NCBI GenBank assembly: GCA_963854835.1
Contig: OY978526.1
Location: 76,728,418 to 76,792,417 of the forward strand
Reading direction: 5' to 3'
Source: Megamerina dolium
Lineage: Eukaryota > Arthropoda > Insecta > Diptera > Megamerinidae
Length of the DNA stretch: 64,000 nucleotides
Positions 1 through 12,319 of this stretch are shown one piece after another. Each line of letters opens with the position of its first letter. Positions within the stretch are counted from its first letter, which is position 1. Below the pieces are notes generated by a model, which did no database searches, was not told the DNA's origin, and was given only the letters and a program-made list of their open reading frames with translations. The position numbers and the translations under genes are program-made.

Positions 1-275
1 CTTTAATATCGAAAAGAGTTTTCTTTCGAACTGTATCCACCTGTCGGCAAGAAATTGGCAACTCTTCCGGCAGTAACATTTTGCCATGAAAAAGTTTTTA
101 AAAGAGCTCTGTAACAAAGCTCAGAAAAAGTGATGTCACAAGATTATGCAGTTCGGAACCGGTTAATACAAGTAGGTTCCTTTTAATACTGTCCAAAAAT
201 TTAACACGCACAATAGCACTGGAAGGGAAGCTGGGCCAAATGGCTCTTCGGAGCTTATAATTGACACATAGTTAT
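1..275 (+). mobile_element. SINE copy, head missing or beyond window edge
   Basis: This is a copy of the tRNA-derived SINE family found repeatedly in the window, in plus orientation. It holds the family body: the TCGAAAAGAGTTTTCTTTCGAA segment in variant form near the start, the 'ggcagtaacatttgccatg' box, the 'gctctgtaacaaagctcag' box and the 'ctgtccaaaaatttaacacg' box. It ends with a GCTC-TTCG-GAGC hairpin at 243-254 followed by the usual 3' tail. The tRNA-like head is not visible and would lie before base 1. It is non-coding. Confidence 0.75.
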
Positions 276-1582
276 TTTGATTTATTGATATTTTTACTGT
301 CACTGACACAGAATTGCTTCCACTTGCATTGCTTTTATTCCTGATTCTGCAATAGATATTCAATGGACGGAAAGCTCCAATGAAGAGGTCTATTACTGAA
401 GCAAATGTCAATTTTGAGTGACTGAAGCAGTCATATTATTTAAAAGTAAATCAAAAATGGGGAAATATTTTATCAAGCAATAAGTTTTAAAAATTTCACT
501 CGTGATTATACAGCTCTCATATGGAGTTTATGATGGATGGCAAACGTATAATAATAAAAAAAATTAAAGGGCTTGTCTTTTCAAACGCATATTCTGAAAT
601 ACAACAAATTCGCTATACCTGTATATAAAATTGTAATATAATGGTCTTAGCTAACTACACCAAGGACTGGTGCGCGTATATTGCACTAATTGGCACACAT
701 TTTATCATAGTCATATAATAAATAAATAAATAATAATAATGATGTTATTGTTATTCGGTGTTACGTATACTAAAAAAAAAAAAACAAATAATAAACAACA
801 CAAAAAGGAGGAGTGTGTAACAATAAAAATAATAAGAACGAAAACAAAAAATAATCAATTGAATTTCGTCAACATCCAGCAAATAAAATAAAAATAGAAA
901 ACAAAAATAATAAAAACAAAAAAAAAATAATAATTATGCATTATATATTGTACATAAATATATAAGGTACTATATACTATATGCACAAGTGTACAATTTC
1001 AGTTTGAGAAATTTATTTATTTATTTATTTATTCATTTGTTAAGGTGTGTCCTTTTGCTATTTGTAAACAAAATATCAATACGATTGACTACATCACTCA
1101 TACATATAGTTAGTAGGTAATAGTAGTATGTACGTATGTACGTATATTTTTAGATTTTTAGAGCATTAGTATAGGTATTATTTACATTTTGTCTTTATTT
1201 ATAGTTACACTTTAATGATGAGATATTTTTTTCGAGTGTATTGGTATGTGTGTCAGTGCGTACATCTGTTTTGCTGACATCACGAGATATGCCAATGGTC
1301 AGACACCTTTATTTGTGCCATTTTTTTTTTTGTTATTATTTTCATTTCGATACAAATAGAAAAAGCTCTTCTTTCAAGTTCGTCATTTTTTTTTTTTTTT
1401 TTTTTTTTTTTTTGGATAAAAATAGATCACTACAGTTGACAGATTAAAGTGGTGTGATGACGGAATATATTTATTATGTATGATGATTTCAAGCCCAAAG
1501 GAATTATTTTTAAGTGTTAAGTGCGTTTGGATTGGTATATACATATATAAAGAGCTTGAGGCAGATATTTGTATCTATAGAA
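276..1582. other. AT-rich non-coding stretch
   Basis: No coding region, RNA gene or recognisable transposon is seen. The stretch contains A-rich runs near 772-940, an ATTT-type run near 1010-1033 and a long poly-T tract near 1387-1413. The short reading frames here are low-complexity and not believable as genes. Confidence 0.6.
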
Positions 1583-1997
1583 AAAAAATTCTACCAAAAT
1601 TCTTCTATGAAAGAGCTTTGCGACAAAAGATCGATTAGTCCACGACTAGTGTAACATGCTGCGCCATTCTGCTGGAATTACAGCATGTACAACTCTAAAT
1701 CGTTCAATTGTCACAAAACTTTGATTGACACCTACCCTACACTCTTCACTTGAGTATTTCAATCCTCACATTTTTTCCAAAAATTACCGTTATGAAGCAG
1801 AGTTACAAAATGGATTGGTTTTCTAAAGACAAAAAATTCTATCAAAATTCTTCTATGAAAGAGCTTTGCGACAAAAGATCGATTTGTCTACGACTGGTGT
1901 AATATCCATGCGCCATTCTGCTCGAATTAAAGCATATATAACTCTAAATCGTTCAATTGTCACAAAACTTTGATTGACACCTACCCTATACTCTTCC
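1583..1997 (-). pseudogene. Tandemly duplicated mariner-like transposase fragment
   Basis: Two copies of a segment of about 166 bp (about 1583-1748 and 1831-1997) repeat with a period of 248 bp. Read on the minus strand the first copy gives FQQNGAACYTSRGLIDLL, which matches the region around the second catalytic aspartate of the mariner-like transposases in this window (WFQQDGAT followed by a DLL segment). The catalytic Asp reads as Asn. Both copies are short and broken. The family call rests on this one motif. Confidence 0.55.
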
Positions 1998-2126
1998 TTT
2001 TAATAGTCAATACGAAGAGGGGCAGCTATATGTGTTAAATACAAGTATGCAGAGTACTCGATGTGGCGTCTTTTTATTACCCAACCCCGAACAGGAGACC
2101 TCTTGTGACATCATTTGAAAAAAAAA

Positions 2127-2240
2127 AAAAAATATATGTGCCACTTATAGACCTCGATAATCCTTTGGCCAAGATTCTCTTCCAGTTGAGCGCATTAAAT
2201 TTTTGGGCAGTATTAGACTGCCTCATCAGTCTTGCAGTTT
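2127..2240 (-). mobile_element. Degenerate SINE 3' fragment
   Basis: The stretch 'atatgtgccacttatag', followed by 'ttggccaagattctcttccag' and 'ttttgggcagtattaga', aligns box by box with the 3' half of the SINE family in minus orientation. Many substitutions mark it as old. The tRNA-like head is absent. Confidence 0.55.
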
Positions 2241-2304
2241 TTTGGAATGGCACTGTGCGCGCTAATCTATACTATGTGTACATTGAAAAGATCAAATTAA
2301 AAAG

Positions 2305-2502
2305 ATGAAAAGAATCCACGACCTACTGATCAGTACCAATAAACTAAACATTGAGCTGCGGCACCCACTAATCACTAATAGAGGTACCACTAAATTAAAA
2401 AAAGTCTATCAATGCGATCTTTTCAATGTACAAATAGTATGGGTACCCGGGTACAATGACATTCCAGACAACTGCAAGGCTGATGGGTTGGTTCAGGAAT
2501 AA
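2305..2502 (+). pseudogene. LINE RNase H domain scrap
   Basis: A 65-codon frame ends in VQIVWVPGYNDIPDNCKADG. This matches the WVPGH...N..AD signature near the C-terminal end of RNase H domains in LINEs. It resembles the better preserved copy at 53.5-53.9 kb, but the His of WVPGH is Tyr here. The upstream part of the frame is not recognisable. It is a dead fragment. Confidence 0.5.
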
Positions 2503-4240
2503 ATTATGTCACCTCCTGTCTGCTTCTTTTCCTTCTGAAACTTTTCTGTACTTTTTCTGTACTTTTCCTTTTGTATATTTCTCTCTCCTTTGGTATCATA
2601 ATGTGCTCATTTTTTGACCCATTATACAGCTTACAGATGGTCTTTTTCCTTTCTCTTTAACTTGATGACGTCAAATGTGTACACAGAATTTTTTGTAATG
2701 CATGTAATGTGCAATGCTCAATCTATTTTCTAAGTATATAATGTATACTTGCATACTTTTACACGTATATACTATATGTATGTATATCTTTTGATATTGA
2801 AACTAAAATTTGTGTACGCTTTGTCATCATTTTATATTGGCATAATACTTGGGTGGCGGACAAAATAAGCTGAAAATCAAAAAAAATATTAATCTCTAAA
2901 AGTGCAAAGACCTCACATTCTATAAGTACTATTCTTTAAAAATAATTTCCAAATATACAAATATACAATATTGTATATTGGAGAAAAAAACCAAAAAAAA
3001 AAGAAAAATCGAAAGAAAAAAAGACATCCAAATCCAATAAAACAGAAACAGAAAAATTCTGAATGTTCGTTAAAGTTGAATGAACTCACACAAGGTTCGA
3101 AATACTTATATCTAGCAATAATATTTAAATATACACCAATACTTATATAGAATATAAACATATATACTTAAATATTATTCAATAATATATAGAAAGAGAA
3201 AGATAGAGAAGCGAGCGGGAAATAAAAAATAAAAATATTTAAAAATTACCAAAAAAGCAAATAATAATGAAAATATATTTTTTTCTTAAAATAGTATATA
3301 CATACAAGAATATAAATATATAAATTAATATATATAAAAAAAAAAAGCAAAATGTAGAAGAATTACAGCACAGTTAAAAATACAATATACTTGAACTCGC
3401 AAGCGGGGATAAAAAATCGTATTATTCACAAAGAAAGAAACAACAAAAGGCAAATTCCACATTTTGACAATCTCCAAAAATTATAATAATAAGAAAAAAG
3501 AACACTAATTGAATTTGGCCAAAGTGACAAGCAAACAAATGGTGAAAAAAACCAAGAAAAACGAAAAAACTTAATTGCAAAATTATTAAATTAAAACGAC
3601 TAGAAAAAGAACTTAATAATAAATATATAAAAATAAACATTTACTTAGTTTAATCTTTCAAAAAACTCAATATGGGAAGAGCACTAAATTCGATAATTTT
3701 TTTTCTGACATGATGACGTCACGTGTGATCAAAAACTATTTGAATATAGCGAGGTTGGTGTTCATTGCATAAACTCTATTTTACTTTCCCGCTAAAGTCA
3801 GACCGTATAATTTAGATATTCCAACAGATTCCGAGCAGTTTGACAAATTGACGAAAAAATACTCTCCCAAAAATAGAGATCGACGTTTGGAAAAAAAAAT
3901 GTGCAAGAGTTTTTTCATCCAAGTTTCCACAAAATTTGGAAACTTGGGTGAAAAATAGCATACGCTGATTCTTCGCGTGAGCACCTATGCACCAGTGGCC
4001 CTTATAGCCTGCTGTAATCCTAGCAACATTGCTACAGCTCCTAGTAATAAATTCACGAGATCTATCCTCTTTATATAAAGACCATATCGCACAAGGATCA
4101 ATACCGAAAAATAGTGGCTTCCATCTTTAATTAACTAGTTGAAGATAGTGCGAGTATGCGCTCATCTCGATGACCTGCAGAGGAACTGAGATAGGTACCT
4201 CCAAGGAGGTACGATCAATGTTCCTATAGCCGAGGAAAAT
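2503..4240. other. AT-rich non-coding stretch
   Basis: No gene is seen. The sequence is A/T-runs and TATA-like simple sequence. A single TGACGTCACGTG (CRE-like site fused to an E-box core) lies at about 3715-3726; one occurrence in AT-rich DNA is weak evidence for a regulatory site. From about 3780 the base composition rises slightly, but no frame is convincing. Confidence 0.55.
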
Positions 4241-4244
4241 GATG

Positions 4245-4372
4245 TCAGCAATCGGGCAATACTTTCCTGCATTCTCTAACTAGCCTGAAGTTTATATTGG
4301 TCGCAAGTAAGACTTTAATTGCTGCCTGACTATCGATAAATATCGCAAGCCACCTTACACCTCTCCGAGATG
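4245..4372 (-). pseudogene. LINE RNase H fragment with DSQAA motif
   Basis: The minus strand reads AIFIDSQAAIKVLLA followed by NINFRLVRECRKVL. The DSQAA core contains an RNase H active-site aspartate, and 'LVxEC' is also present in the copies at 49.5 and 53.6 kb. No tail or target duplication is visible, and the surrounding frame does not look like LINE sequence. Confidence 0.5.
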
Positions 4373-4555
4373 TGCTTAAGTGCCTAAGAATGTCTTTTAA
4401 TAGAATATTCCACACAGAGACTGAAGCACATGACGGGGTCAGCAATGTGAATATGGTGTAAAACTCAAACAAGATCGCCAGTGCGTAGTGAAGAGTCACA
4501 TCCTACTCAAGATAGCCCAGCTTAGGATTCTAAAATAGTAGATCAAAATTGTAAA

Positions 4556-4990
4556 CGATCGATCTAATGTTTCCACGGCAATCGGGTCTTCGTTCCGCAA
4601 AATACCCTGGTCATTTCAGGTCATGGATTGCCAACTCAGCGAAAAATGCTGTTACAACAACAACAACATCGATCTAGGCTGGTTTATCGAAAACGAATGT
4701 AATGCGAACCGTACCCCTAAATAGTTTGCAGTATGTGATTTTCCAATGTGTGTTTGATCAAAGCTTCTTCGACACCGCACTGAATCGTAGATTAACGGTG
4801 GCTTTACCGTGGTATTGTCCGCTATGTTGGTTGTGTCTTCTTTTCCCCATTACACCTCACTAGTTGTTGTTGTTGTTTTAGCGGCAGGAACATTAAGACA
4901 TTTGCCTATATTGCTAAAGTGGACGCGTCTTGTTCGACTTGTGTAGTCGAGTACTTTCGGGGCGTAGACGGGTCCATTCTAATGAGTGTA
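4556..4990. repeat. Two transposon 3' ends with CAA-repeat tails, opposite orientations
   Basis: At about 4590-4672 a GC-richer segment ends in TGTTACAACAACAACAAC, a form common at the 3' ends of fly non-LTR elements. At about 4862-4990 the mirror arrangement occurs: GTTGTTGTTGTTTTAGCGGC runs into GC-richer sequence, consistent with a minus-strand element whose tail is (CAA)n. Neither body is long enough to place in a family. Confidence 0.4.
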
Positions 4991-6660
4991 TGAGCAAAGG
5001 GATCGCACACATTAGATGTAATGTATAAAACTACAACGAAAAAATCGGATCATGCCCCAAGGACGGAGCGTTTAGCCAGGAGTTCATAGTTGCTGCAGAA
5101 ACTTGAACTCTGCCATCATTTTCCCATAGATTTCTTTCATTCTCATATCAGCCAATAGACACTATATTCGATCCATTGGCATTATTGGAATAAAAATATG
5201 CACGATACGATTTCTAAAACCTTCAAAGGAAGAAAACGAGTGTACTTTTTGTCCAGCAGTCCTAGTCCAGCGTTCCGAGTAGGCTTTTAATTTTATTAAT
5301 AAAAAAAAAAAATTCGCTTATATATGAAAATAAAGAAATTTTATCGATACTCGATTAGTTTCTTTGCGATACTCAATAATCGTACAGTATATTATTCTCA
5401 CCACTCCCGTATTGGTAAAGTGGTGAAGTGAGAGATAACAATACAGTGTATGGAGGAAATAGGAAATTAAGAGCTTAAGTATTTTCAATAATATATAAAA
5501 AGAAACTGCTGATGTTATAAAATCGTTATAAAATGTTATTTATCGCGTTTTTTCTTTCTTCCATGATAATAATGATTATTATTTATTTAAGTAATTTTTC
5601 ACCTCAGTGTCCATATGAAGCAGCTTAGCAAGCAAATAGTATACATTAAAGCGGCATGTGTACAAAGTGTAAACACACTACTACGATACAGTATAAAATA
5701 GAAATAATTTAAATATATTAACAAAACAAATGGACAAAAAGAAAACTGAGAAGAGAAAAATGAACACCACCACATTTGTAGTAATAAGTAAGACATTTTA
5801 TTATATAGAGAGTATTAATAATACATGCAATTAAGTGAAAAAAAAACAGAGAGATATGAGAGCCAAAACAACTAATTACAAATCAAGCGGAAAATCTTAA
5901 TTAATGAGTATCGGTATTAAGAAAAGCATGAGAAGTATAGATAAATATATGCACACATATGTATGTAGTTAGAATAAATTATATATATATAATAGCTATA
6001 TACAAATTATACATATAGACATTTATAAATATTTTACTAGACGATATCATCAATTTATTAAAAATCATCTTACTCATAATGCTCAAAAAAAGACCAAAAC
6101 AAAAATTTTACAAAAAAAAACAAATCTACCCCACAAAAAAAAAAGTGAGTAAGACACTTCATAATTGATTCATCAGTGACAGTGACAAACAAAATTAATT
6201 TATTCTCGCATATATAAATATATACTTAAATATGTATATACTATATACTTAAATATGCACTTAGGAATTAAACAATCTTAAACGGACGTGTCAAACAATT
6301 TAATCAAATCATTAAAATTCCTTTAAAAATTCTTTTGTTAAATACAGACATCACCAAACAACAACTGTAATATGTATAAACATTAGGGAGGATCCAATTT
6401 TACAACGGCAATAAATCTAGGAAAGTTTCTGAGACCCTAAGTCTAAAATAAAGTTGGGCATAGGTCATGATTTTGGTCAACTTTTAGATCTGAGTAGATT
6501 TGCAATCGCTTTTCTACAATTCTCTAATTCATTTTTCACCAGTTTTTCTTTAGTTTTTGAAATGTTGCACTTTCAAAGTCAAAGTTCAACATATTTACCG
6601 TTCAAAATTCGAGCGCACCTTAAAGTTGCACAAAAAGTGGTTCGTAATTAGGGTGGTCAA
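4991..6660. other. Non-coding stretch, mostly AT-rich
   Basis: From 4991 to about 5300 the composition is mixed and may be old transposon sequence, but no frame can be named. From 5300 on it is A/T-runs, TATA repeats and short A-tracts. No RNA gene or coding exon is seen. Confidence 0.5.
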
Positions 6661-6668
6661 GGAATTCA

Positions 6669-6815
6669 TTCCATTCTTCTTCTTCTTCCTCCTCTTCTTC
6701 TTCCTCTTCTTCTTCCTCTTCTTCTTCCTCTTTCTTCCTCTTCTTCTTCCTCCTCTTCTTCTTCTTCTTCTTCTTCTTCTTCTTTCTCGTCTTCTTCTTC
6801 CTCTTCTTCTTCTTT
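6669..6815. repeat. CTT/CCT polypyrimidine microsatellite
   Basis: About 147 bases made almost only of C and T, built from CTT and CCT triplets with an internal pure CTT run near 6757-6783. The translated leucine/phenylalanine run is an artefact. The strict pyrimidine bias makes a triplex-forming structure possible. Confidence 0.9.
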
Positions 6816-6990
6816 ATGTGGCCATAACAACCGAATATCGATTTAGGCCGAATTTAACATGCTTCGCCAGCCATCCCTGTTCTTCGCTAGCTGGCGCCAG
6901 TTACAAATTCCGAGCACCGTTAGGTTATTCATCGATTTTCGCCTATGCAACCGCTAAGGTATTAGACCTAGCAGTCCATTATTTTAACTG
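6816..6990 (-). mobile_element. 3' end of a non-LTR retrotransposon
   Basis: The sequence TGTGGCCATAACAACCGAAT, followed by the 'catgcttcgccagccatc' block, matches the 3' end of the LINE at 43951-44590, and the 18.8 kb copy in the other orientation. Only the last part of the coding region and the 3' end remain. The CTT tract adjoins its 3' side. Confidence 0.65.
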
Positions 6991-8925
6991 CATTTTGATT
7001 TCTTGGATATAATGTTTTATCCAAATTTCATCTATAGTAATTAATCGACACCTAACCTGCTGACCAGCTTAATGTTGAGGTTGGAGGTTGGAGGTCAGAA
7101 CATGTAGGAAGTTCGGATGACGATATAACTCACTTAGGCTAGATTTGGCCCGAGCAATGATTTCATTGTCATTCAAAATAAAATGACCCGCCCTAACGTA
7201 CACATGCCAACAAAAAAAAACAACATCAACACTGGCAATAGAACAAATTCCAAATGGAAATGTTTGCTAATTTGAAGCTATGATCATAATCGGTATCTCG
7301 AATACCAATTTAGTGGAAAAGAACGAGAAATCCAAAAAAAAAAAAAAAACTATGACGAATAAAAATTTTTGTAATACTTTGCTCCAAAAAAAATTTGTGT
7401 ATTTTCATTTCCATCTAAATTTCAATAATTATATTTTGTCATATTGAAATTATGTACTTACTTATCATGTAAAATTGATCAAATTAATTATGTTCACCAC
7501 TAAAGCTTCGAGTACAAAATATGTTAATATGCGATAAACCACTCACTCACTCACGGTACGATGTGAGTTTATACACTCACGGAAAAATACTCAATTCTTT
7601 CTTCTGCTTCTGCTTCTGCTTCTTCTGCTTCTTCTTCTTCTTCTTCTTCTTTTGCCCACACTCAAGGTCAATAGTATATTTATTTTGTCTTCGTTATTGT
7701 TTTGTTTTGATGTTTTTCATTTTTTCCTCTTTCATAGGTCTCGCCTTTCGTCCCCTACACTCCCTACCAAAACACACATAACGAGCCTTTATGCTCTTGT
7801 TTTTGTTGTAGTTTGTTTTGAATTTGTAATTTATCGTTGATTCTCTGTTTTTACCCATAAAATCGTACACATGTAGTACATATATGTATGCATTCGTGTG
7901 TATACCAAAGTAAATCAACCGTAACTACAGCCTGCTGCTCAACATAGATACATATTTTTTACTAGAAAATGTATTGTTGTTGTTGTTTTTCTTATTATAC
8001 CTTCTCGTTCTTAATAACGTTGAAATGTTGAAAAGCTTTCAATCATGTGAGAGTGAATATCACATGCACACAAGAGAGGAAGAAAGAGAGAGCAAGCGTA
8101 ATAGCGAGAGAGCGAGCGAGAGAAAGGCTTCTACCGCTAAAAAGCTTCATTCATAATTTATTTATTTATTATATACACGTTTTAGTTGTTGTTTAGTGTT
8201 GTTTTTTGTTTTTCTACCGTGGGGCTTTGGAGTGTTTTGTTTTTTATTTTGAAATGTTTATTTTTTTTGCAAATATTTCTTTCTTTTGCGAAAGACAGAA
8301 AAGCTTTTTCTAGAACAAGAACTTTTGTACCTGATGTTTTTGTTGTTATTGCTTTGTTTATCGTTATGATTATTTTATTTTGAATTCACAATATTATTTC
8401 ATCATCTGTGCTTTTTTTAATTTGTTTATTTTGATTAAGTACAGTGACTCGATCGAAAGTTTGAAAATAAAAACATCATCGGTTAAAATTTATTTTTTCT
8501 ATTCTTTCTTTTCTTTCTTCTTCTTCTTCTTCTTCTTCCTTTTCTTCTTCATGGTTGATTGACGTCCAATGGCATTACCGACAGCAATAATAAAACAAAA
8601 ATATTCCCACATAACAATAAATATATAAATCTGCCAGACTTATAGTAGTATATGGTAGGTTAATGTGAAATGTCAAACACCATGTTATGACATTTAAAGC
8701 GTCACAGTGATTCCGCCCACTTCTTTAGCAACTATCTTATCGCCTGATTTAATGCTTCATCGCCTTGGTCATACTTTGAGTTTTTTTGTTGAGTCTACTC
8801 AGAGCCACAAAGTTCATGTGTACTAAACGGGCTGACAGACGAAGTAAGAGAAATAGTGACGTTAATAGTGATCGTAAAGAATAAATAACTTTCATATACA
8901 TATAATTGACACAAATAGCTATAAA
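6991..8925. other. Non-coding stretch with two CTT-type microsatellites
   Basis: Contains pyrimidine microsatellites at about 7597-7652 (CTT and TGCTTC units) and 8498-8552 (TTC units). A GA/GCGA-rich run lies near 8075-8130. A GGTTGGA triplication sits near 7078-7095. No exon or named repeat is seen. Confidence 0.55.
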
Positions 8926-8929
8926 GTGT

Positions 8930-9050
8930 TCGATTTAGAAAGTTCTACAGAGGACCTCCTAATATTTGTCGATTCCGAATGACAGAATTCTTGCGAGATC
9001 CATTTTTCTGTTGAACCTTTCGCTTTTTTAGAAACCTTTTCTTAGTAATT
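8930..9050 (-). mobile_element. Degenerate SINE fragment
   Basis: The block 'gattccgaatgacagaattc', followed by 'ttgcgagatccatttttctg' and 'tttttagaaaccttttcttag', lines up with the central boxes of the SINE in minus orientation. Divergence is high and neither end is preserved. Confidence 0.5.
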
Positions 9051-9424
9051 TTTGTGCCGCCAAACCGCCAAGCACTTAAGCCTGCCTAGTAATATAAAAA
9101 ATCCCAAAACCAAGTAAGACTCTATGCGATGAGTTCGAAAAGTATTTGGAACCTTTGCTACAAATTGAAATACTTCTAATAAAACCAGAGATGAAATTTT
9201 GGAGCTTATACGAGCTTATATTACCCACTTTCAAACGTCAGAACCTTTATTATTGAGGAGCACCGTTAGAAATATCTATTTTACTTGTTTTTCTAAAAAA
9301 ATTCATTAGTCAAGCCAGCTTGAACTTTCATTAACCCCACCGAAGTCCTATAGCAAGGAATATTTCATCGGGTGGAAAATAGTTTTTAGTTTTTTTTCTC
9401 TGAAAATGAAAGACGATTTTTTTA

Positions 9425-10369
9425 TTTTTCAGATGTTGTTGTTGTTGTTGTTGTTGTAACAGACAACGATTTCGAAATCACGAAAATTCATGTTCAGCTT
9501 GGGTGTTGTTGTTCTCGTCGACCAGCTCCAGGAAGACGGCAGCCTCCAGGGGCTGCGTCCACAGTGCAGAGGAGGCCAAATTGGTAGGCCTTCTGGGCAG
9601 GCGAAAAGATGACGGCCAGCGGAGATGACGGAGATGACGGATGTATCAACCAGCTGGTGCATGTAGCAGTTCAGATAGACGCTCCATCCAGATCTTAGCT
9701 GCTATTGGCGATGGACGAGCCCTCAGCACGATGTTATGAGCATGACACCTCCACTGTGCGTTGATGCAGTGAATTCAGAGCCGCCCTATTCGTACTAGAC
9801 CTCAAATCATCGAGCAGGTGACTTGAGCTCTACATGCATATGCCCATCAAACGAGCGTAGGCTACCACGGATATTACGCGGGGTAGGGGCAAGCTGTGTT
9901 AACCACTTGTTGGGGTGTGGTGGAAGGTGGCAGGAAAAAAGAAATTATTGCGAAAGCAGATCGTTGTGCTCACGCACTTTTAGTATTCCCGTTACCTGAT
10001 GTAGGTGATCCTCATGTACGGATCCTCACGGCAGCCCGTGATGATCAGCAAGGCAGTATTCTGTCGAGTTTGCAGAAGCCGCCATTGCGCGTCGCTTATG
10101 AGTGGCGTCCAAGTTGGGGCTGCATAGTTGATGATCGACCTGCTGATGGCCTTATATCGTAGGTGATGAGCAGCGTCTCCTTGTCTTTGGTTGGTGTAAT
10201 CAACATGAGCAGGAAAGGTCATGAGACTGTCAAAAACAACTGTGAGGATTTTAGGTCTATTCACAGTCGGAATAGTTCTGGCATCGACTGCTACAGAGAG
10301 CACGGTTCCGAGCTCCTTTAGATTTTTTAAACATTGGAACCATTGGAACCAGAGTTGGCCGAATAACAA
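9425..10369 (-). pseudogene. Jockey-like LINE reverse transcriptase, C-terminal part
   Basis: The minus strand carries the end of a non-LTR retrotransposon ORF2. From 10369 down to about 9992 the frame includes YKAISRSIINYAAPTWTP and AQWRLLQTRQNTALLIITGC, the segment after the reverse-transcriptase core in Jockey-type LINEs. Further down, in other frames, VREHNDLLSQ and finally LWTQPLEAAVFLELVDENNN are readable. Frameshifts and an internal deletion (after FPAHVDYTN) break it. The 3' end is a CAA run at about 9433-9457 followed by AATAAA. The catalytic YADD core is not included. Confidence 0.75.
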
Positions 10370-11446
10370 ATCAATTATTTTCGAAATTTATACAGTACAC
10401 CGGAGTAACATCACAGCATTTAAGCTTTGATTGAAGCAGATTCCTGCCATCTGCAACGCGATGAGGGGTGCTTAAATAGTAGTATGCATTTAAGTTGATC
10501 CTAGAATGGCAAATAAGACCCAATGATGTCAACCATTACATTCCTTTGATTTTTGTTCGTCTCTCGGTAAGGTCTCATACAATAAATCGACTTACTATAA
10601 CGTCCAAAGTTTGTTATAGTTCGTTTTAGATTTGCTTAAAGGAACTATTAAGTAAAAAACTATAACATAATGCTAAGTAGCACTTACAGATAACCAGATT
10701 GCATACAAAGTACAATGTACATAGGGTTTCCCTTTGGGCTAAATGCAACAGCAGCCTTAAGTCTACTATAAATTATAAAGCGGCTTGAGAATATTCCACA
10801 ACAACTATCTTTAACTAAGTTGAATGTTAATAAGCTTCTTAAATTGTACAGTTGTTAGAGGCGTAATTCTGATACTCACAATTATAAAAATGTCTACTTT
10901 CAAACGATGCCCATCAGTCATCAACCAATGGGCAATTCCAACGATAACAAACGAATTTGACATGAAATAACTTTTGAAAGAAATCAGTGGCAAAATTAAT
11001 GCCACAAGAGCTCTAGCATTCGAATTAACATCAGTTACCAGTTAGTTCATCCTTATATCAACTTTATAGAAGTGCTATAGAAGCATTATACAAGTGTTAT
11101 ATGACTCTTACACAGGTATTATTAAGTAAATTAATCAAATCAGTCTCTATTTCTTCTATTTCTACTCATTTTATTGTTTAGATTTTAGTAAAAATTTGTT
11201 CAAATTTAAATAATTAAATTATAATTCCATCTCTTTTATAAATATTGTATAAACATGTGTGTACTCGTACGTGTATATGTATATTTTGAAATGGAAACAG
11301 ATGAGTTTCTGTAAATTTACATTTGAATAGAAATATTTTCTATCAACAAATATTTGTTACAACAAAACAACAACAAAAAGATTGGCAAACAATGTATGCA
11401 TGAACGTATGTAAATAAAATAAATAAAAAAAACTACAAACATTTAA

Positions 11447-11479
<33 letters not shown>

Positions 11480-12315
11480 GATGCTGCTCACATCATCAAA
11501 TTAAAAAAAGAGTACGAATTTGTTCATTTGCTTAATATCATCAACGATTGTCGCCGCCGCCGCCGCCGCCGTTTTTTGTTGTAGGGTATTTGAACTTCAT
11601 CAAGGCCAATGATAATAATAAAACAATATACGAGTACTGCTGTGTTTGCTTTACTCTTATTATTTATATTATTATTTAGCTTTGTCTTCTTCTTCATCGT
11701 CGATGCCGTCGTCAGCTTCTATTTTGCGCTTTTATTGTAAGTACCTACATTGGAGTACATATTTGGAATTTTCGTCAACAATATTGTTACGGCAACTAAA
11801 TATCATTACAGTTGTATTACCATAAGTTTTTATATTATTTGTCTTTGTCATATTACATAGTTGGCGACAATTTTTTCTCTTTTTATATACAAAGGCGACG
11901 ATGTTAATACCTTTTTCGCCCTTTAATACCAACCCACTTACAATAACAATACTGGTAGGAGTACGCAAATAGTATGTACAAGTATTCGCACATTCATATA
12001 TCTTATCGCAGACGACAACCGAATCAGTCACCCACTCATAATGCTCATACCGCCACTGTTGTCAACTCTCTTTTGCTACTTATTGCTTTACATATTCGTC
12101 AATTTTTTTCTTATTATTATATTTTACAAGGCCTTTTTCTTTGATTTTTTGTTTATGTTTTTTTTTTTTTTTTTTTTTTGTTTTACTTTATAACAAACAT
12201 TCCATCGCGTATCAAATCTTATCATAGACAAGCACCTCCAATACAAACTACTAAGTTATTGTGAGCCTGCTTTATAACCGTACATAATTAAAGTTGCTGA
12301 AGTTCTGTTTTTGAG
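10370..12315. other. AT-rich non-coding stretch with CA and CGC microsatellites
   Basis: A CA repeat lies at about 11448-11474 and a (CGC)n run at about 11552-11571, the most GC-rich short stretch in this part. No gene is recognised. A poly-T run lies near 12159-12179. Confidence 0.55.
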
Positions 12316-12319
12316 AAAT

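Noticed and set aside
3713..3728. CRE/E-box TGACGTCACGTG as a regulatory site
   Set aside because: Single occurrence, no nearby gene, and TGACGTCA also appears elsewhere in the window by chance.
6557..7012. 151-codon leucine/phenylalanine-rich frame resembling a membrane protein
   Set aside because: It is a readthrough of the CTT tract joined to a LINE 3' end, with no conserved motif.
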